Of a stretch of DNA of 64,000 bases, positions 17,315-26,666 are shown in pieces (within the stretch, counting starts at the first letter, position 1; each line of letters opens with the position of its first letter). The notes under the pieces are model-generated. The model searched no databases. It worked only from the letters and a program-made list of their open reading frames with translations, and was not told the origin of the DNA. Source of the DNA: Cognatundibacterium rivi (GTDB lineage: Bacteria > Pseudomonadota > Gammaproteobacteria > Burkholderiales > Burkholderiaceae_D); the NCBI RefSeq assembly GCF_018139565.1, contig NZ_JAGSPK010000001.1, positions 891,401 to 955,400 on the forward strand. The letters are read 5' to 3'. The position numbers were made by a program, and so were the translations under genes.

Positions 17315-19729
17315 ATGGAAAAAAACGGTTTTTTACAACGAATCAAAAGTATTTTTGGAACACGTTCTGACGCAGAAAATACTGTAAAGGCAGGCGATGA
17401 CGGAGCCAAATTAATTCTAAAAAAGGGAAATGATTTGGAGGATCAGGGTAGCTTTGATCTGGCCTTATCCACTTATGAGCATCTGTTGACTATCCATCCT
17501 CAAATGGCTAGAGCGCACCTGAATAAAGGTAATGTGCTCATGAAAATGGAGCGTTTTTCTGAGGCTCTATCATCATATAACGCAGCTATTGAACTTGACC
17601 CTTCTTATGCCGCAGCGCACTACAATAAAGGTAATGCGTTGGCAAAGCTTGAGAATACGCATGAAGCCATAGATGCTTATAACATTGCAATCAGATATAA
17701 CCCTGTTTTCTTTCAGGCATTGGTAGCCAAAGGAAATATCCTGGTTGATGTAGATAAGCCTGAAGAGGCAATAGAGTGCTATGAGCAAGCATTAAAACTG
17801 AACCCACAATCGACAGACATTTATCGTAATCTGACGAGTGTGTTACTGCAACTGAAAAAGCATGATAAGTTTATTGAAATAATAAAGAATGCGATTAAGT
17901 CGAATCCTGACGATGCGAATTCATTTTTTTCCTTGGGAAATCTTTACCTGGCTAGCGGAGATATTGTTAATGCTCAGACAGCATTTCGTCAGATTGTAAA
18001 AATACCATCTGTTAGCGCTGAGTTGTTAAATGAGGTTGGACGTGAATTAAATAGCCAAGGCGATTATGTAAATGCAAAAAAATCTCTTTTACGTGCTTTA
18101 GCCAATGACGATAGCGTCGCTGATGCTCATAATAATTTGGGCTTAGCTTACTTGGGTTTATTGCAACTAGATGATGCATTAAAAAGTTTTAAGGCTGCTG
18201 TATTTTACTCAGGTAATACACCAGATTACTTTGTAAACATTGGAAATGTTTACGCTGCCCGTGGCGACCTTGATCGCGCGATTGAATCCACAAAAGAAGC
18301 ATTAAAAATAAATCCTGAATTTTATCTGGCAGTCAACAATTTAGGATCTTATTATAAAGATAGCGGACAAATTGATAATGCGGTTGAAAGCTTCAAAAAA
18401 TCAGTAGAGCTAAATCCAGAGTTTAATGGTGCATATAGTAATTATTTATTTTGTTTAAGTCATAAAACATCGGTGACTGCAAATGAATTATTTAATGAAC
18501 ATTGTTTATTTGGAACTCAATATGAAGCATCCCTTAGTGATAAGAAGTTTGAGTACGATAATACTGTTGATACTGAACGATTTTTAAAAATAGGTTTTGT
18601 GTCTGGAGACTTATTTAATCATGCTGTAGCGTCTTTTTTTGAACCAATTCTGGTATCACTCGCAAAAAAAACAAAATTACATATCTACGTGTATAGCAAT
18701 AATCCTGTAGAGGATAACGTTACGCAACGGATGAAAGCGTATGTGCGCTCTTGGCTGAAAGTGGCTAATTTATCTGACGATAAGCTTGCAGAAATGATTC
18801 ATGCCGATAAGATTGATATTCTGATTGATCTCTCCGGTCATACTGCATTGAATAGACTTCTGACGTTTGCAAGAAAGCCTGCCCCGATACAAGCAAGCTG
18901 GATCGGATATCCCGGGACAACGGGCCTGACATCGATGGATTATTACATCGGTGATCGTTACTTTATTCCGCCAGAAAAGGTAGCGCAGCAATTTGTCGAA
19001 AAGCTGGCAATTATTCCAATTTCAATTACGTTTCAGCCACAGCATGATGCTCCAGAGGTCAACGCTTTGCCTGCTTTAAGCAATGGCCACATAACGTTTG
19101 GTAGTTTTAACCGGATCGATAAGATCAATCGGGAAGTGATCGCGCTTTGGGGTAAATTATTGAGAGCGATACCAGAATCAACAATGATTTTTGGTGGATT
19201 ACCCGCAAGAGAAAGTTGCCAGCAGTTGTTGACGTGGTTGGAGGAAGAAGGAATTTCTGAGGATAGATTGACGCTGTATCAGCGTACTAATATGCGAGAC
19301 TACCTAGCACTTCATCACAAAGTTGATGTCTGCCTTGATACTTTTCCTTATACCGGTGGTACGACGACGAATCATGCATTGTGGATGGGTGTTCCCACGC
19401 TAACAATGATTGGCTCAACAATTTCAGGACGACAAGGAGCTAGCAATCTTTCCCATGTTGGTTTGCAGTCAATATTTGTTGCTGAAGGGCCTGACGATTT
19501 TGTCAGCAAGGGTAGTGCTATTGCCTTGCAACTTCGGGAACTGTCGGAAATTCGCATGGGATTACGACAACGCTTTCTTGATTCTGCCTTTTGTCAGCAG
19601 GGATTGGTTGCGGATTCTTTCGAATGCGCTTTACGACATATGTGGAAACGTTGGTGTGAAGATCAAGCACCTGCAACATTTGAAGTAGTTAAGAAAGATA
19701 CTCATTTTGATATCAAGGAATTTATCTGA
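17315..19729 (+). CDS. TPR-containing O-GlcNAc-transferase-like glycosyltransferase (GT41)
   Basis: An 804-residue cytoplasmic protein. Residues of about 25-390 carry roughly ten tetratricopeptide repeats (for example AAAHYNKGNALAKLENTHEA). Residues of about 425-790 form the GT41/SPY catalytic region: GFVSGDLFNHAVASFFEPIL, the block containing DLSGHTALNRL, KPAPIQASWIGYPGTTGLTS, FGSFNRIDKI, and DVCLDTFPYTGGTTTNHALW for nucleotide-sugar binding. Members transfer a sugar from UDP- or other NDP-sugars to protein Ser/Thr or Asn. ATG 17315 gives MEKNGFLQRIKSIF. It overlaps the next gene by one base (TGATG). It is probably a protein glycosylator; pilin is one candidate target. Confidence 0.88.
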   Translation: MEKNGFLQRIKSIFGTRSDAENTVKAGDDGAKLILKKGNDLEDQGSFDLALSTYEHLLTIHPQMARAHLNKGNVLMKMERFSEALSSYNAAIELDPSYAAAHYNKGNALAKLENTHEAIDAYNIAIRYNPVFFQALVAKGNILVDVDKPEEAIECYEQALKLNPQSTDIYRNLTSVLLQLKKHDKFIEIIKNAIKSNPDDANSFFSLGNLYLASGDIVNAQTAFRQIVKIPSVSAELLNEVGRELNSQGDYVNAKKSLLRALANDDSVADAHNNLGLAYLGLLQLDDALKSFKAAVFYSGNTPDYFVNIGNVYAARGDLDRAIESTKEALKINPEFYLAVNNLGSYYKDSGQIDNAVESFKKSVELNPEFNGAYSNYLFCLSHKTSVTANELFNEHCLFGTQYEASLSDKKFEYDNTVDTERFLKIGFVSGDLFNHAVASFFEPILVSLAKKTKLHIYVYSNNPVEDNVTQRMKAYVRSWLKVANLSDDKLAEMIHADKIDILIDLSGHTALNRLLTFARKPAPIQASWIGYPGTTGLTSMDYYIGDRYFIPPEKVAQQFVEKLAIIPISITFQPQHDAPEVNALPALSNGHITFGSFNRIDKINREVIALWGKLLRAIPESTMIFGGLPARESCQQLLTWLEEEGISEDRLTLYQRTNMRDYLALHHKVDVCLDTFPYTGGTTTNHALWMGVPTLTMIGSTISGRQGASNLSHVGLQSIFVAEGPDDFVSKGSAIALQLRELSEIRMGLRQRFLDSAFCQQGLVADSFECALRHMWKRWCEDQAPATFEVVKKDTHFDIKEFI

Positions 19730-20850
19730 TGCCGAAACATAGTGTCACCTCTATTTATGTGACCCGACCCGAGTTACCTCCTTTGGATGAATTTATTCCT
19801 TATCTGGAGAAGATGTGGGATAGCCGGATTTTGACTAATTGCGGACCATTTCATCAGCAGTTGGAGGCGGCTTTGTGTCAATACTTAGCGGTGCCCTATA
19901 TCTCTTTGTTTGCCAATGCGACGATCGCTTTGCTCGCTGCGTTTAAAGCACTTCATATTGAAGGTGAAGTTATTACGACGCCTTATTCTTTCGTCGCCAC
20001 TTCGCACGCGCTTCTGTGGAATGGCCTTACGCCAGTTTTTACAGATGTTGATCCGGTGACTTTAAATCTTGATCCTGACAAAATCGAGGCGGCGATTACT
20101 GAAAAGACCTCTGCGATCTTAGCTGTGCATTGCTATGGACATCCTTGTGACGTCGAAAAAATTCAGAAAATTGCTGATAAATATAAATTAAAAGTCATTT
20201 ACGACGCTGCCCATGCATTTGGTGTTGTGGGAGATCATGGCAGTGTTCTGAATGAGGGGGACCTTTCCGTTCTGAGTTTCCATGCAACCAAAGTGTTTAA
20301 TACATTTGAGGGGGGGGCGATTATTTCAGCCGATCCCGCAATGAAAAATCTGATTGATGATCTGAAAAATTTTGGGTTTGAGGATGAAGTCAGTGTGATT
20401 TCTACAGGAATCAACGGCAAGATGAGCGAAATGAACGCTGCGCTTGGCCTGCTGCAATTAAAGTATGTTGATCAGGCAATTGTAAAGCGAGGACAAATTG
20501 ATGCGCGTTACAGGGAAAAATTAAGTTCAATCAAGGGTGTCAGATGTCTGGATCGTAATGGACAACAACGCTCTAACTATTCATATTTTCCTGTGTTAAT
20601 CGACGCTCACTTCCCCTTGAGCAGGGATGCACTGTATCTGAAATTGAAGTCTTTTAATATTCACCCTCGACGCTACTTTTATCCATTGATTTCTGAATTT
20701 GAGATGTACAGCAAACTGGCTTCCGCAGATAAAGCAGGCTTGCCCATTGCTCACCATGCCTCCGAAATGGTGCTTTGCTTACCTATTTATCCAGATTTAT
20801 CATTGTCAGATGTCGACAATATTGTCGATATTATTGCTGATGTAACATAA
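19729..20850 (+). CDS. DegT/DnrJ/EryC1/StrS-family sugar aminotransferase
   Basis: A 373-residue PLP enzyme of the VioA/FdtB/RffA type, which aminates nucleotide-linked keto sugars to make amino-deoxy sugars. The PLP lysine is in SFHATKVFNTFEGGAI, preceded by the VIYDAAHAFG aspartate motif. The ATG overlaps the stop of the OGT-like gene, so translation is coupled. No nucleotide-sugar dehydratase or thymidylyltransferase is in the cluster, so the keto-sugar substrate must come from elsewhere in the genome. The exact sugar cannot be read from sequence. Confidence 0.88.
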   Translation: MPKHSVTSIYVTRPELPPLDEFIPYLEKMWDSRILTNCGPFHQQLEAALCQYLAVPYISLFANATIALLAAFKALHIEGEVITTPYSFVATSHALLWNGLTPVFTDVDPVTLNLDPDKIEAAITEKTSAILAVHCYGHPCDVEKIQKIADKYKLKVIYDAAHAFGVVGDHGSVLNEGDLSVLSFHATKVFNTFEGGAIISADPAMKNLIDDLKNFGFEDEVSVISTGINGKMSEMNAALGLLQLKYVDQAIVKRGQIDARYREKLSSIKGVRCLDRNGQQRSNYSYFPVLIDAHFPLSRDALYLKLKSFNIHPRRYFYPLISEFEMYSKLASADKAGLPIAHHASEMVLCLPIYPDLSLSDVDNIVDIIADVT

Positions 20851-20952
20851 GTTCAGATGATGTATCAATGCACTGCATATTGCTGATGCGCAACATATGC
20901 AAGGACAGATGAAGAGCGCCTCCAACTATTGACCAACCTAATTAATTGACAA

Positions 20953-22650
20953 GTGATTCATCAACATCGTTTTCCCATATTGCTACTGGCTATGGGCGTG
21001 GTAATTTCATTTCTGATTCCTTACCATCTACATCCACTTCGTTCTTACGTGAATGATGTGGCAATCATCGTTTCCTTCATTGTGGCGGGTGCCGTATTAG
21101 CGAGGGAAAATGCATTTTTCTGGCATGGACATGCAATAACAAAATTGTTTCTGAGCTTTCCTTTATTGATGTTGATTCAATATTTGTTTTTTCAACATCA
21201 ATCTTGGGCAGATTTATTATTGCCAGTAGCTTATTTTTTTCTTGCTGCTTTAGCCGCTGTGATTGGTACGTCTCTCTCGCAGAGTAGAAAGGAGAGGGAT
21301 CATTTGGCGCTGATGATGGCGAGTGCATTTTTTATCGCCAGCCTGTTGTCTGTGGTTATTCAAATTCTTCAGGTTTCTGGACTGTCTTTGGCACCTGTCG
21401 TAATGTACATGGGGAAAACAATGATTTTTCCTCGTCCTTACGGTAATATTGCGCAGCCTAATCAGCTCGCATTAATACTTTGCTTTGGCTTGGCGGGTAT
21501 GATTTTTTTATATCGAGTACAGCGGTTATCCAACATACCGAGTGTTATCAGTGCAATCATGTTATTGCTCGGTTTGGTCATGACGCAATCACGCATAGGT
21601 TGGATTATCATTCCAGCCTATGCACTCCTCTTATTGCGCAAAGATGAGCATCCTAAGACTATTCCCAGCGCTATTTTGTTGGGCTATGTATGTCTCTATT
21701 TTTTTCTCGTATTTTTTGAGTCTCATATAGTTGGATTATTAGGATGGCAGGGGGGGTCTGTGATTGAGCGCATTGGTGGTGCCCGTTCAGAGCGCGCTGC
21801 TTTGTGGCAACAAGCGTGGCATATAGCATCGCATCACCCGTGGGTAGGGATTGGATGGTTTGGTTTTGGGGAAGAGCAGGTGCGTATTGCCGCTAATTTC
21901 CCCTCATCTACTTATGCTGAACACAGTCATAATGTGGCGTTGAATCTTGCAGCAGAAATGGGCTGGCCGTTCACTATTATTCTATTGGCATTTCTATCTT
22001 GGTGGGTATACCAAACATGCGTTTTGAGTGGGCAAAGTTTGGCTGTGCGTTTTGCCAGCTTTTGCTTATTGGCAGTCATGGTGCATAGCATGGTGGAGTT
22101 TCCACTTTGGTATGCCTATATTTTGTTACCTGTCGCTATGCTAATGGGTATGCTGCAACAAAATCGCTGGCCGGCAAACGGCGTGGTATTACCTTCAGTG
22201 TTGATTATCAGTGGAGCATTGATGACATTGGTGCTTATCGTGGTTTTGAGCTTGGATTATCGTCGAGTAGTGCAGGCATTTGATGTATTAAGATCTGAGG
22301 GGGCTAAAAATCAGAAATCGTTACAGCAACCTGCTATCACCATATTTCCCCAGTTTTACGATTATTTTAAATTGATGGGTATCGTTCCCGCAGAAGGGAT
22401 GAATGACGATGAAATTGCTTTTATAGAGCGAGCTACGTACCGGTTTGGTTTTATGCATAATTTAAACAAACTAGCAGAGGTGTGTGTTCTGAATGGCCGA
22501 CACGATCAAGCTATTCAGGTAATGCGGACATTACAACGCTTGCATCCAGATGGTTACCCTGAATATTTTGACTACTGGCGTGCTAAAGCAGAATTGGATC
22601 CGCGATATATGAATGTGTTTAAAAAAATGCTGCCACGTAACTCCCCATAA
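20953..22650 (+). CDS. PglL/PilO-type O-oligosaccharyltransferase (Wzy_C family)
   Basis: A 565-residue polytopic membrane protein with about twelve membrane helices. It has a PglL_A-like N-terminal region, the central periplasmic O-antigen ligase domain with GIGWFGFGEEQ...AEHSHNVALNLAAEMG, whose histidine is the family's catalytic candidate, and a C-terminal soluble part of about 130 residues with a helical repeat. Such enzymes transfer lipid-linked glycan to Ser/Thr of pilin and other exported proteins. The start is taken as GTG 20953; an in-frame ATG at 20992 is the alternative. It lies 102 bases after the aminotransferase. Confidence 0.82.
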   Translation: MIHQHRFPILLLAMGVVISFLIPYHLHPLRSYVNDVAIIVSFIVAGAVLARENAFFWHGHAITKLFLSFPLLMLIQYLFFQHQSWADLLLPVAYFFLAALAAVIGTSLSQSRKERDHLALMMASAFFIASLLSVVIQILQVSGLSLAPVVMYMGKTMIFPRPYGNIAQPNQLALILCFGLAGMIFLYRVQRLSNIPSVISAIMLLLGLVMTQSRIGWIIIPAYALLLLRKDEHPKTIPSAILLGYVCLYFFLVFFESHIVGLLGWQGGSVIERIGGARSERAALWQQAWHIASHHPWVGIGWFGFGEEQVRIAANFPSSTYAEHSHNVALNLAAEMGWPFTIILLAFLSWWVYQTCVLSGQSLAVRFASFCLLAVMVHSMVEFPLWYAYILLPVAMLMGMLQQNRWPANGVVLPSVLIISGALMTLVLIVVLSLDYRRVVQAFDVLRSEGAKNQKSLQQPAITIFPQFYDYFKLMGIVPAEGMNDDEIAFIERATYRFGFMHNLNKLAEVCVLNGRHDQAIQVMRTLQRLHPDGYPEYFDYWRAKAELDPRYMNVFKKMLPRNSP

Positions 22651-22727
22651 ATTTTCTATTGACTCAATGCCACCAGAACCAAATGTTCTCTGGATTCATC
22701 CGTTACAAGAGACAGAAACTGTGGGCG

Positions 22728-22765
22728 GTCATTTTTACTGGTATTCACATGATCGTAAAAATGAC
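22728..22765. repeat. 11-bp inverted repeat between convergent genes
   Basis: GTCATTTTTAC at 22728-22738 and GTAAAAATGAC at 22755-22765 are perfect complements around a 16-base loop. They lie between the 3' ends of the oligosaccharyltransferase gene and moaC, so may end transcription from either side, although no extra T-run follows. Confidence 0.5.
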
Positions 22766-22814
22766 TTTGACAAAAATGAGTAGCGCAACAGCACGCAGGG
22801 GAACGCATACTGAA

Positions 22815-23330
22815 TTAGTTTTCCCCTGCATCATCAATCAGACTGATCCAGTCGCCAGATTTGCCCCCATGCTTCTCCATAACACGTATATCGCTCATTA
22901 CCATCCCGCGATCAACCGCTTTGCACATATCATAAATGGTGAGTAAGCCTATCTGCGTGGCGGTGAGTGCTTCCATTTCGACGCCGGTTTTCCCGACGGT
23001 TTCTACCTGAACAATGCACTGAACCGAAGAGGTCTTTTCTGCAATGTTAAAATCCACATTGACTCTGGTAAGAGCGAGTGGATGGCATAGCGGAATCAGG
23101 TCACTGGTTCGTTTTGCTGCCATAATTGCAGCAATGCGCGCAATGCCAAGGACATCGCCTTTTTTTGCTGAGCCTTGTTGAATAATGGCGAGTGTCTCTG
23201 GTTTCATTCGTATATTCCCTGCCGCGATGGCAGTACGATGCGTGTCTTTTTTTTCTGCGACGTCGACCATATGTGCCTGACCTGTTTGGTTAAAATGTGT
23301 CAGACCAGAATTCGGGGCTTCAGTAGTCAT
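22815..23330 (-). CDS. moaC: Cyclic pyranopterin monophosphate synthase MoaC
   Basis: A 171-residue enzyme of molybdenum cofactor synthesis that converts the MoaA product (3',8-cyclo-7,8-dihydro-GTP) to cyclic pyranopterin monophosphate. It carries the full family pattern: [94 protein letters not shown]. The start is ATG 23330. No other moa genes are adjacent. It is divergent from the M48 protease gene. Confidence 0.97.
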   Translation of the reverse strand: MTTEAPNSGLTHFNQTGQAHMVDVAEKKDTHRTAIAAGNIRMKPETLAIIQQGSAKKGDVLGIARIAAIMAAKRTSDLIPLCHPLALTRVNVDFNIAEKTSSVQCIVQVETVGKTGVEMEALTATQIGLLTIYDMCKAVDRGMVMSDIRVMEKHGGKSGDWISLIDDAGEN

Positions 23331-23411
23331 ATTTAGGGTGAAAAGTTGAAGATATTCGGAGTGTTTCCATTAACGGATCATGATAGCACCGCGGAATCAA
23401 AAAATAACCAC

Positions 23412-24938
23412 ATGAAGAAAAAGCTGTTCTGCTACGCTACGCTGACTTTCACTTTGTTAATGCCAGCATCATTTCTATCCGTGTCTGCAGCGCAAAATTT
23501 GCCGACCTTGGGCGATACTTCCCGTGAGGAGTTGTCGCCACTCATGGAACGTAAGTTGGGTGAGCAAATCATGAACAGCGTCCGACGTGACCCGGATTTC
23601 ATGGATGATGGACCTGTTTCTGAATATCTGAACCGCTTAGGTAACAAAATGCTGGATGCGCGGCCTGATGCGAGGGGAGAGACGACCTATGATTTCGAAT
23701 TTTTCGCAGTACGCGATCCGGTACTGAATGCATTTGCATTTCCAGGTGGATTTATCGGCTTTCACTCTGGCCTGATTTTAGCGGCGCAATCGGAATCCGA
23801 GCTTGCTTCAGTCATGGGGCATGAAATAGGGCATGTTGCGCAACGTCATATTGCCCGCATGCTGACCAGCCAGAAATTTGACTCTTATATTCCTTTAGCT
23901 GCATTGGCTCTGGCAGTGCTTGCTGCCCGTACCAGCCCTGACGCGGCAATGGCGGTTGCGATGGGCGGGCAGGGGTTGGCAATACAGCGCCAGCTCAATT
24001 TCAGTCGTGAAGCGGAACGGGAAGCTGACCGGGTTGGTTTTCAGATTTTAAATGACAGCGGTTTTGACACTGCTGGCATGGTGAGTTTTTTTGGTCGCTT
24101 ACAAGCGTCTATGCGTAACTACACCGATAACGCACCAGCCTATCTGCGCAGCCATCCCTTAACCAGTGAACGGATCGCCGATATTCAGGCGAGAATGTTG
24201 GGGCAGCGCTACAGGCAGCGGGCAGATAGTCTGGAGTTTTACCTGACCAAGGCGCGAATCCGGGTGTTGCAGGATTCGACCATACAAGGCTTGATGGACG
24301 CGAAAGTATTCTTCGAAACACAAATCAGATCAGAGAAAGAAGAAGACAAAATTGCCGGCACTTATGGTCTCGCATTTGTTGCCTTTAAACAGCTGGATTT
24401 TGCCAAGGCCAGCACCTTGCTGGAACAAGCAAAGGGCAGACTTGAGAAATCGCAGGTCGATAAGACCATACTGAATTCCAGCAGTATGTTTGCCAGTCTG
24501 GCGATCGACATTCAACTGGGAAACAAGCAATTTGAACAGGCTGCAGCGAACGCAGAAAAGGCGATACAGCAGTTGCCTTTGTCGCGCGGTCTGGTGTACC
24601 AATATGTTGAGGCCTTATTGTCGGCTAAGAAAGATGAGGTTGCCGGTGCATACCTGCGGGATCAGGTTGTGATGTATCGGCAAGATGCAAAATTGCAGAA
24701 TTTACTGGCAAAGGTCTACGCTGCCCAGGGTAAGCAAGCGCTGCAACATATTGCCCTGGCCGAAGCCTATGCGATTCAGGCGAATTGGAGAGCCGCGATG
24801 CAACAGCTGGATATCGCAAGACGTGAAAAGGACGCTCAATATTACGAGCAATCCGTCATTGATGCACGTGAACGAGAATGGTCGGTTTTACATAAAGAAG
24901 AACTTGTTGATGAAAAACGAAAAAAGATAGGGATATAA
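23412..24938 (+). CDS. M48-family periplasmic metalloprotease, BepA-like
   Basis: A 508-residue exported protease. The signal peptide (MKKKLFCYATLTFTLLMPASFLSVSA) defines the start at 23412; an upstream in-frame ATG at 23346 would bury it. The zinc site is HEIGHVAQRH (His137, Glu138, His141), with the third ligand Glu in SREAEREADRVG. After the protease domain (to about residue 260) comes a helical TPR-like region to the C-terminus. BepA homologues degrade or help assemble stalled outer-membrane beta-barrels such as LptD. It is followed by the WbqC gene but probably transcribed separately. Confidence 0.9.
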   Translation: MKKKLFCYATLTFTLLMPASFLSVSAAQNLPTLGDTSREELSPLMERKLGEQIMNSVRRDPDFMDDGPVSEYLNRLGNKMLDARPDARGETTYDFEFFAVRDPVLNAFAFPGGFIGFHSGLILAAQSESELASVMGHEIGHVAQRHIARMLTSQKFDSYIPLAALALAVLAARTSPDAAMAVAMGGQGLAIQRQLNFSREAEREADRVGFQILNDSGFDTAGMVSFFGRLQASMRNYTDNAPAYLRSHPLTSERIADIQARMLGQRYRQRADSLEFYLTKARIRVLQDSTIQGLMDAKVFFETQIRSEKEEDKIAGTYGLAFVAFKQLDFAKASTLLEQAKGRLEKSQVDKTILNSSSMFASLAIDIQLGNKQFEQAAANAEKAIQQLPLSRGLVYQYVEALLSAKKDEVAGAYLRDQVVMYRQDAKLQNLLAKVYAAQGKQALQHIALAEAYAIQANWRAAMQQLDIARREKDAQYYEQSVIDAREREWSVLHKEELVDEKRKKIGI

Positions 24939-25002
24939 ACGTCGTTTACGTTCTTGCTTACCTATGAATCATAATGAGCTAAAAATTACTAGGAGAACAG
25001 AT

Positions 25003-25701
25003 GTGAAAGTCGGGATAATGCAGCCATATTTTTTGCCTTATGTCGGTTATTTTCAACTGATTAGCGCTGTCGATATATTTGTTCTTTATGATAATATCAA
25101 ATACACAAAAAAAGGCTGGATCAACAGGAACCGGATGTTACGCAATAATCAGGAAGTAATTTTTTCTTTGCCACTCAAAAATGCATCTGACCAAACTTAC
25201 ATTGCCGATCGTTTGATCTCTGACGAATTTGATGGGCAAAAACTGTATCGGCAATTTGAGGCTGCATACAAAAAAGCGCCATATTTCTCTGCCGTACAAC
25301 CTTTACTGCAAGAAATTTTAAGTAGCAAAGAAAAAAAATTATTTCAGTTTCTCTCCGCATCCATAAAAATCATATGCCGCTACTTAGAAATTTCCACACC
25401 TATTTTGACTTCTTCAGACTTTGAAAGTCAGCCTCAGCTCAGCAGTCAAGATCGTGTTATATCGATCTGCAAAGACTTACAGGCAACGCAATATATCAAT
25501 CCTATTGGTGGTATCGCTCTGTACAGCAAAGTTGCATTTATGGAGCAAGGAATTGCACTACATTTTCTTCAATCGCGTTATCCTTCTTATACACAATTCG
25601 GTGCCGATTTTCTGCCTTGGTTATCAATAATTGATGTTTTAATGTTTAATTCCAGAGACAGTCTGATGTCTCAATTACCAACAGGGTTTGAGTTGATATA
25701 A
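25003..25701 (+). CDS. WbqC-family protein
   Basis: A 232-residue soluble protein of the WbqC-like family, found in O-antigen, capsule and other surface-glycan clusters; its biochemical role is not established. It begins with the family signature VGIMQPYFLPYVGYFQLISAVDIFVLYD and contains YTKKGWINRNRML. The GTG at 25003 is chosen because AGGAGA lies six bases upstream; the in-frame ATG at 24964 has no ribosome site. It is the first gene of a tight five-gene operon and is A+T rich. Confidence 0.85.
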   Translation: MKVGIMQPYFLPYVGYFQLISAVDIFVLYDNIKYTKKGWINRNRMLRNNQEVIFSLPLKNASDQTYIADRLISDEFDGQKLYRQFEAAYKKAPYFSAVQPLLQEILSSKEKKLFQFLSASIKIICRYLEISTPILTSSDFESQPQLSSQDRVISICKDLQATQYINPIGGIALYSKVAFMEQGIALHFLQSRYPSYTQFGADFLPWLSIIDVLMFNSRDSLMSQLPTGFELI

Positions 25702-25703
25702 CT

Positions 25704-26663
25704 ATGCTCCAATGGATCAAAAAAGGTAAGATATTTACTCCTCAGCAAGTGATTGGCCTGGATTGGCTGAAGGAGTTTGCGCAAGCACCCTCAACGCTTA
25801 TTCTGGATGATGTCGTCAGAGTCTATTTTTCTTGTAGGCCATTGCCAGATGTGAACGGGCAGTATGTCAGTCATTCTGCTTTTGTCGATCTGGACAGAAA
25901 AAATTTATATAAAATTGTCCGCATTTCGGATCAACCGATACTTCCAATGGGAGATGTCGGTGCTTTTGACGAATTCGGTATCTATCCTGTATCTGTCATA
26001 AAAAAAAATCAAGGTTACATGGCCTATTATGCTGGATGGACCCGCTGTGAATCCGTTCCTTTCAATGTGGCGATTGGCTGTGCTGAGAGTGATGACGGAA
26101 TGCATTTTAAAAAAATAGGATCTGGTCCTGTGTTGGGATATTCCCTTCATGAACCATTTGTCATTAGCGGACCTAAAATCCGCTATTTTAATGGCCGCTG
26201 GTATCTATTTTATATTGCTGGAACCAAGTGGAAGATCGTTGCAGGCAGACCCGAGCCAGTCTATAAAATCCGTATGGCAGTGTCTGACGATGGTTTAAAT
26301 TGGGATAAAAATAATCGAGATCTGATTGAGAGCCGTATTGAGGACGACGAGGCTCAGGCAAGTCCGGATGTGATTTTCTCGAACGGGAAATACCATATGT
26401 TTTTTTGTTACAGACATAGTGAAAATTATCGAAGTAAAGAGTTTGGATACCGGATTGGTTATGCATCAAGTGAAAATTTGATTGACTGGACCAGAGATGA
26501 CGAAAAAGCTGGGATCAATGTTTCCGATCATGGTTGGGATACTGAAATGGTCAGTTACCCACATGTTTTCGAACTAGATGGAAAAATCTATATGTTTTAT
26601 CTTGGGGACCAGGTCGGAAAATTTGGTTTTGGTATGGCGGAGTTGGATGGAATATTAGGGTGA
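25704..26663 (+). CDS. Five-bladed beta-propeller glycosidase-like protein (GH43/GH130 fold), copy 1
   Basis: A 319-residue soluble protein built of repeated beta-propeller blades, as in GH43/GH130 glycosidases and phosphorylases (GWTRCE..., YKIRMAVSDDGLNWD, YHMFFCYRHSE, DTEMVSYPHVF, GKFGFGMAEL). There is no signal peptide, so it is cytoplasmic. Acidic residues recur at propeller positions (ILDDVVRVYFS, IEDDEAQASPDV), but I cannot assign catalytic residues with confidence. It begins two bases after the WbqC stop. A paralogue follows after three bases. Such proteins sit in glycan clusters and their reaction is not known. Confidence 0.75.
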   Translation: MLQWIKKGKIFTPQQVIGLDWLKEFAQAPSTLILDDVVRVYFSCRPLPDVNGQYVSHSAFVDLDRKNLYKIVRISDQPILPMGDVGAFDEFGIYPVSVIKKNQGYMAYYAGWTRCESVPFNVAIGCAESDDGMHFKKIGSGPVLGYSLHEPFVISGPKIRYFNGRWYLFYIAGTKWKIVAGRPEPVYKIRMAVSDDGLNWDKNNRDLIESRIEDDEAQASPDVIFSNGKYHMFFCYRHSENYRSKEFGYRIGYASSENLIDWTRDDEKAGINVSDHGWDTEMVSYPHVFELDGKIYMFYLGDQVGKFGFGMAELDGILG

Positions 26664-26666
26664 GAC

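Noticed and set aside
22659..22946. Possible 95-codon gene on the plus strand after the oligosaccharyltransferase gene
   Set aside because: Most of it overlaps moaC on the opposite strand, its composition is not protein-like and it has no ribosome site.
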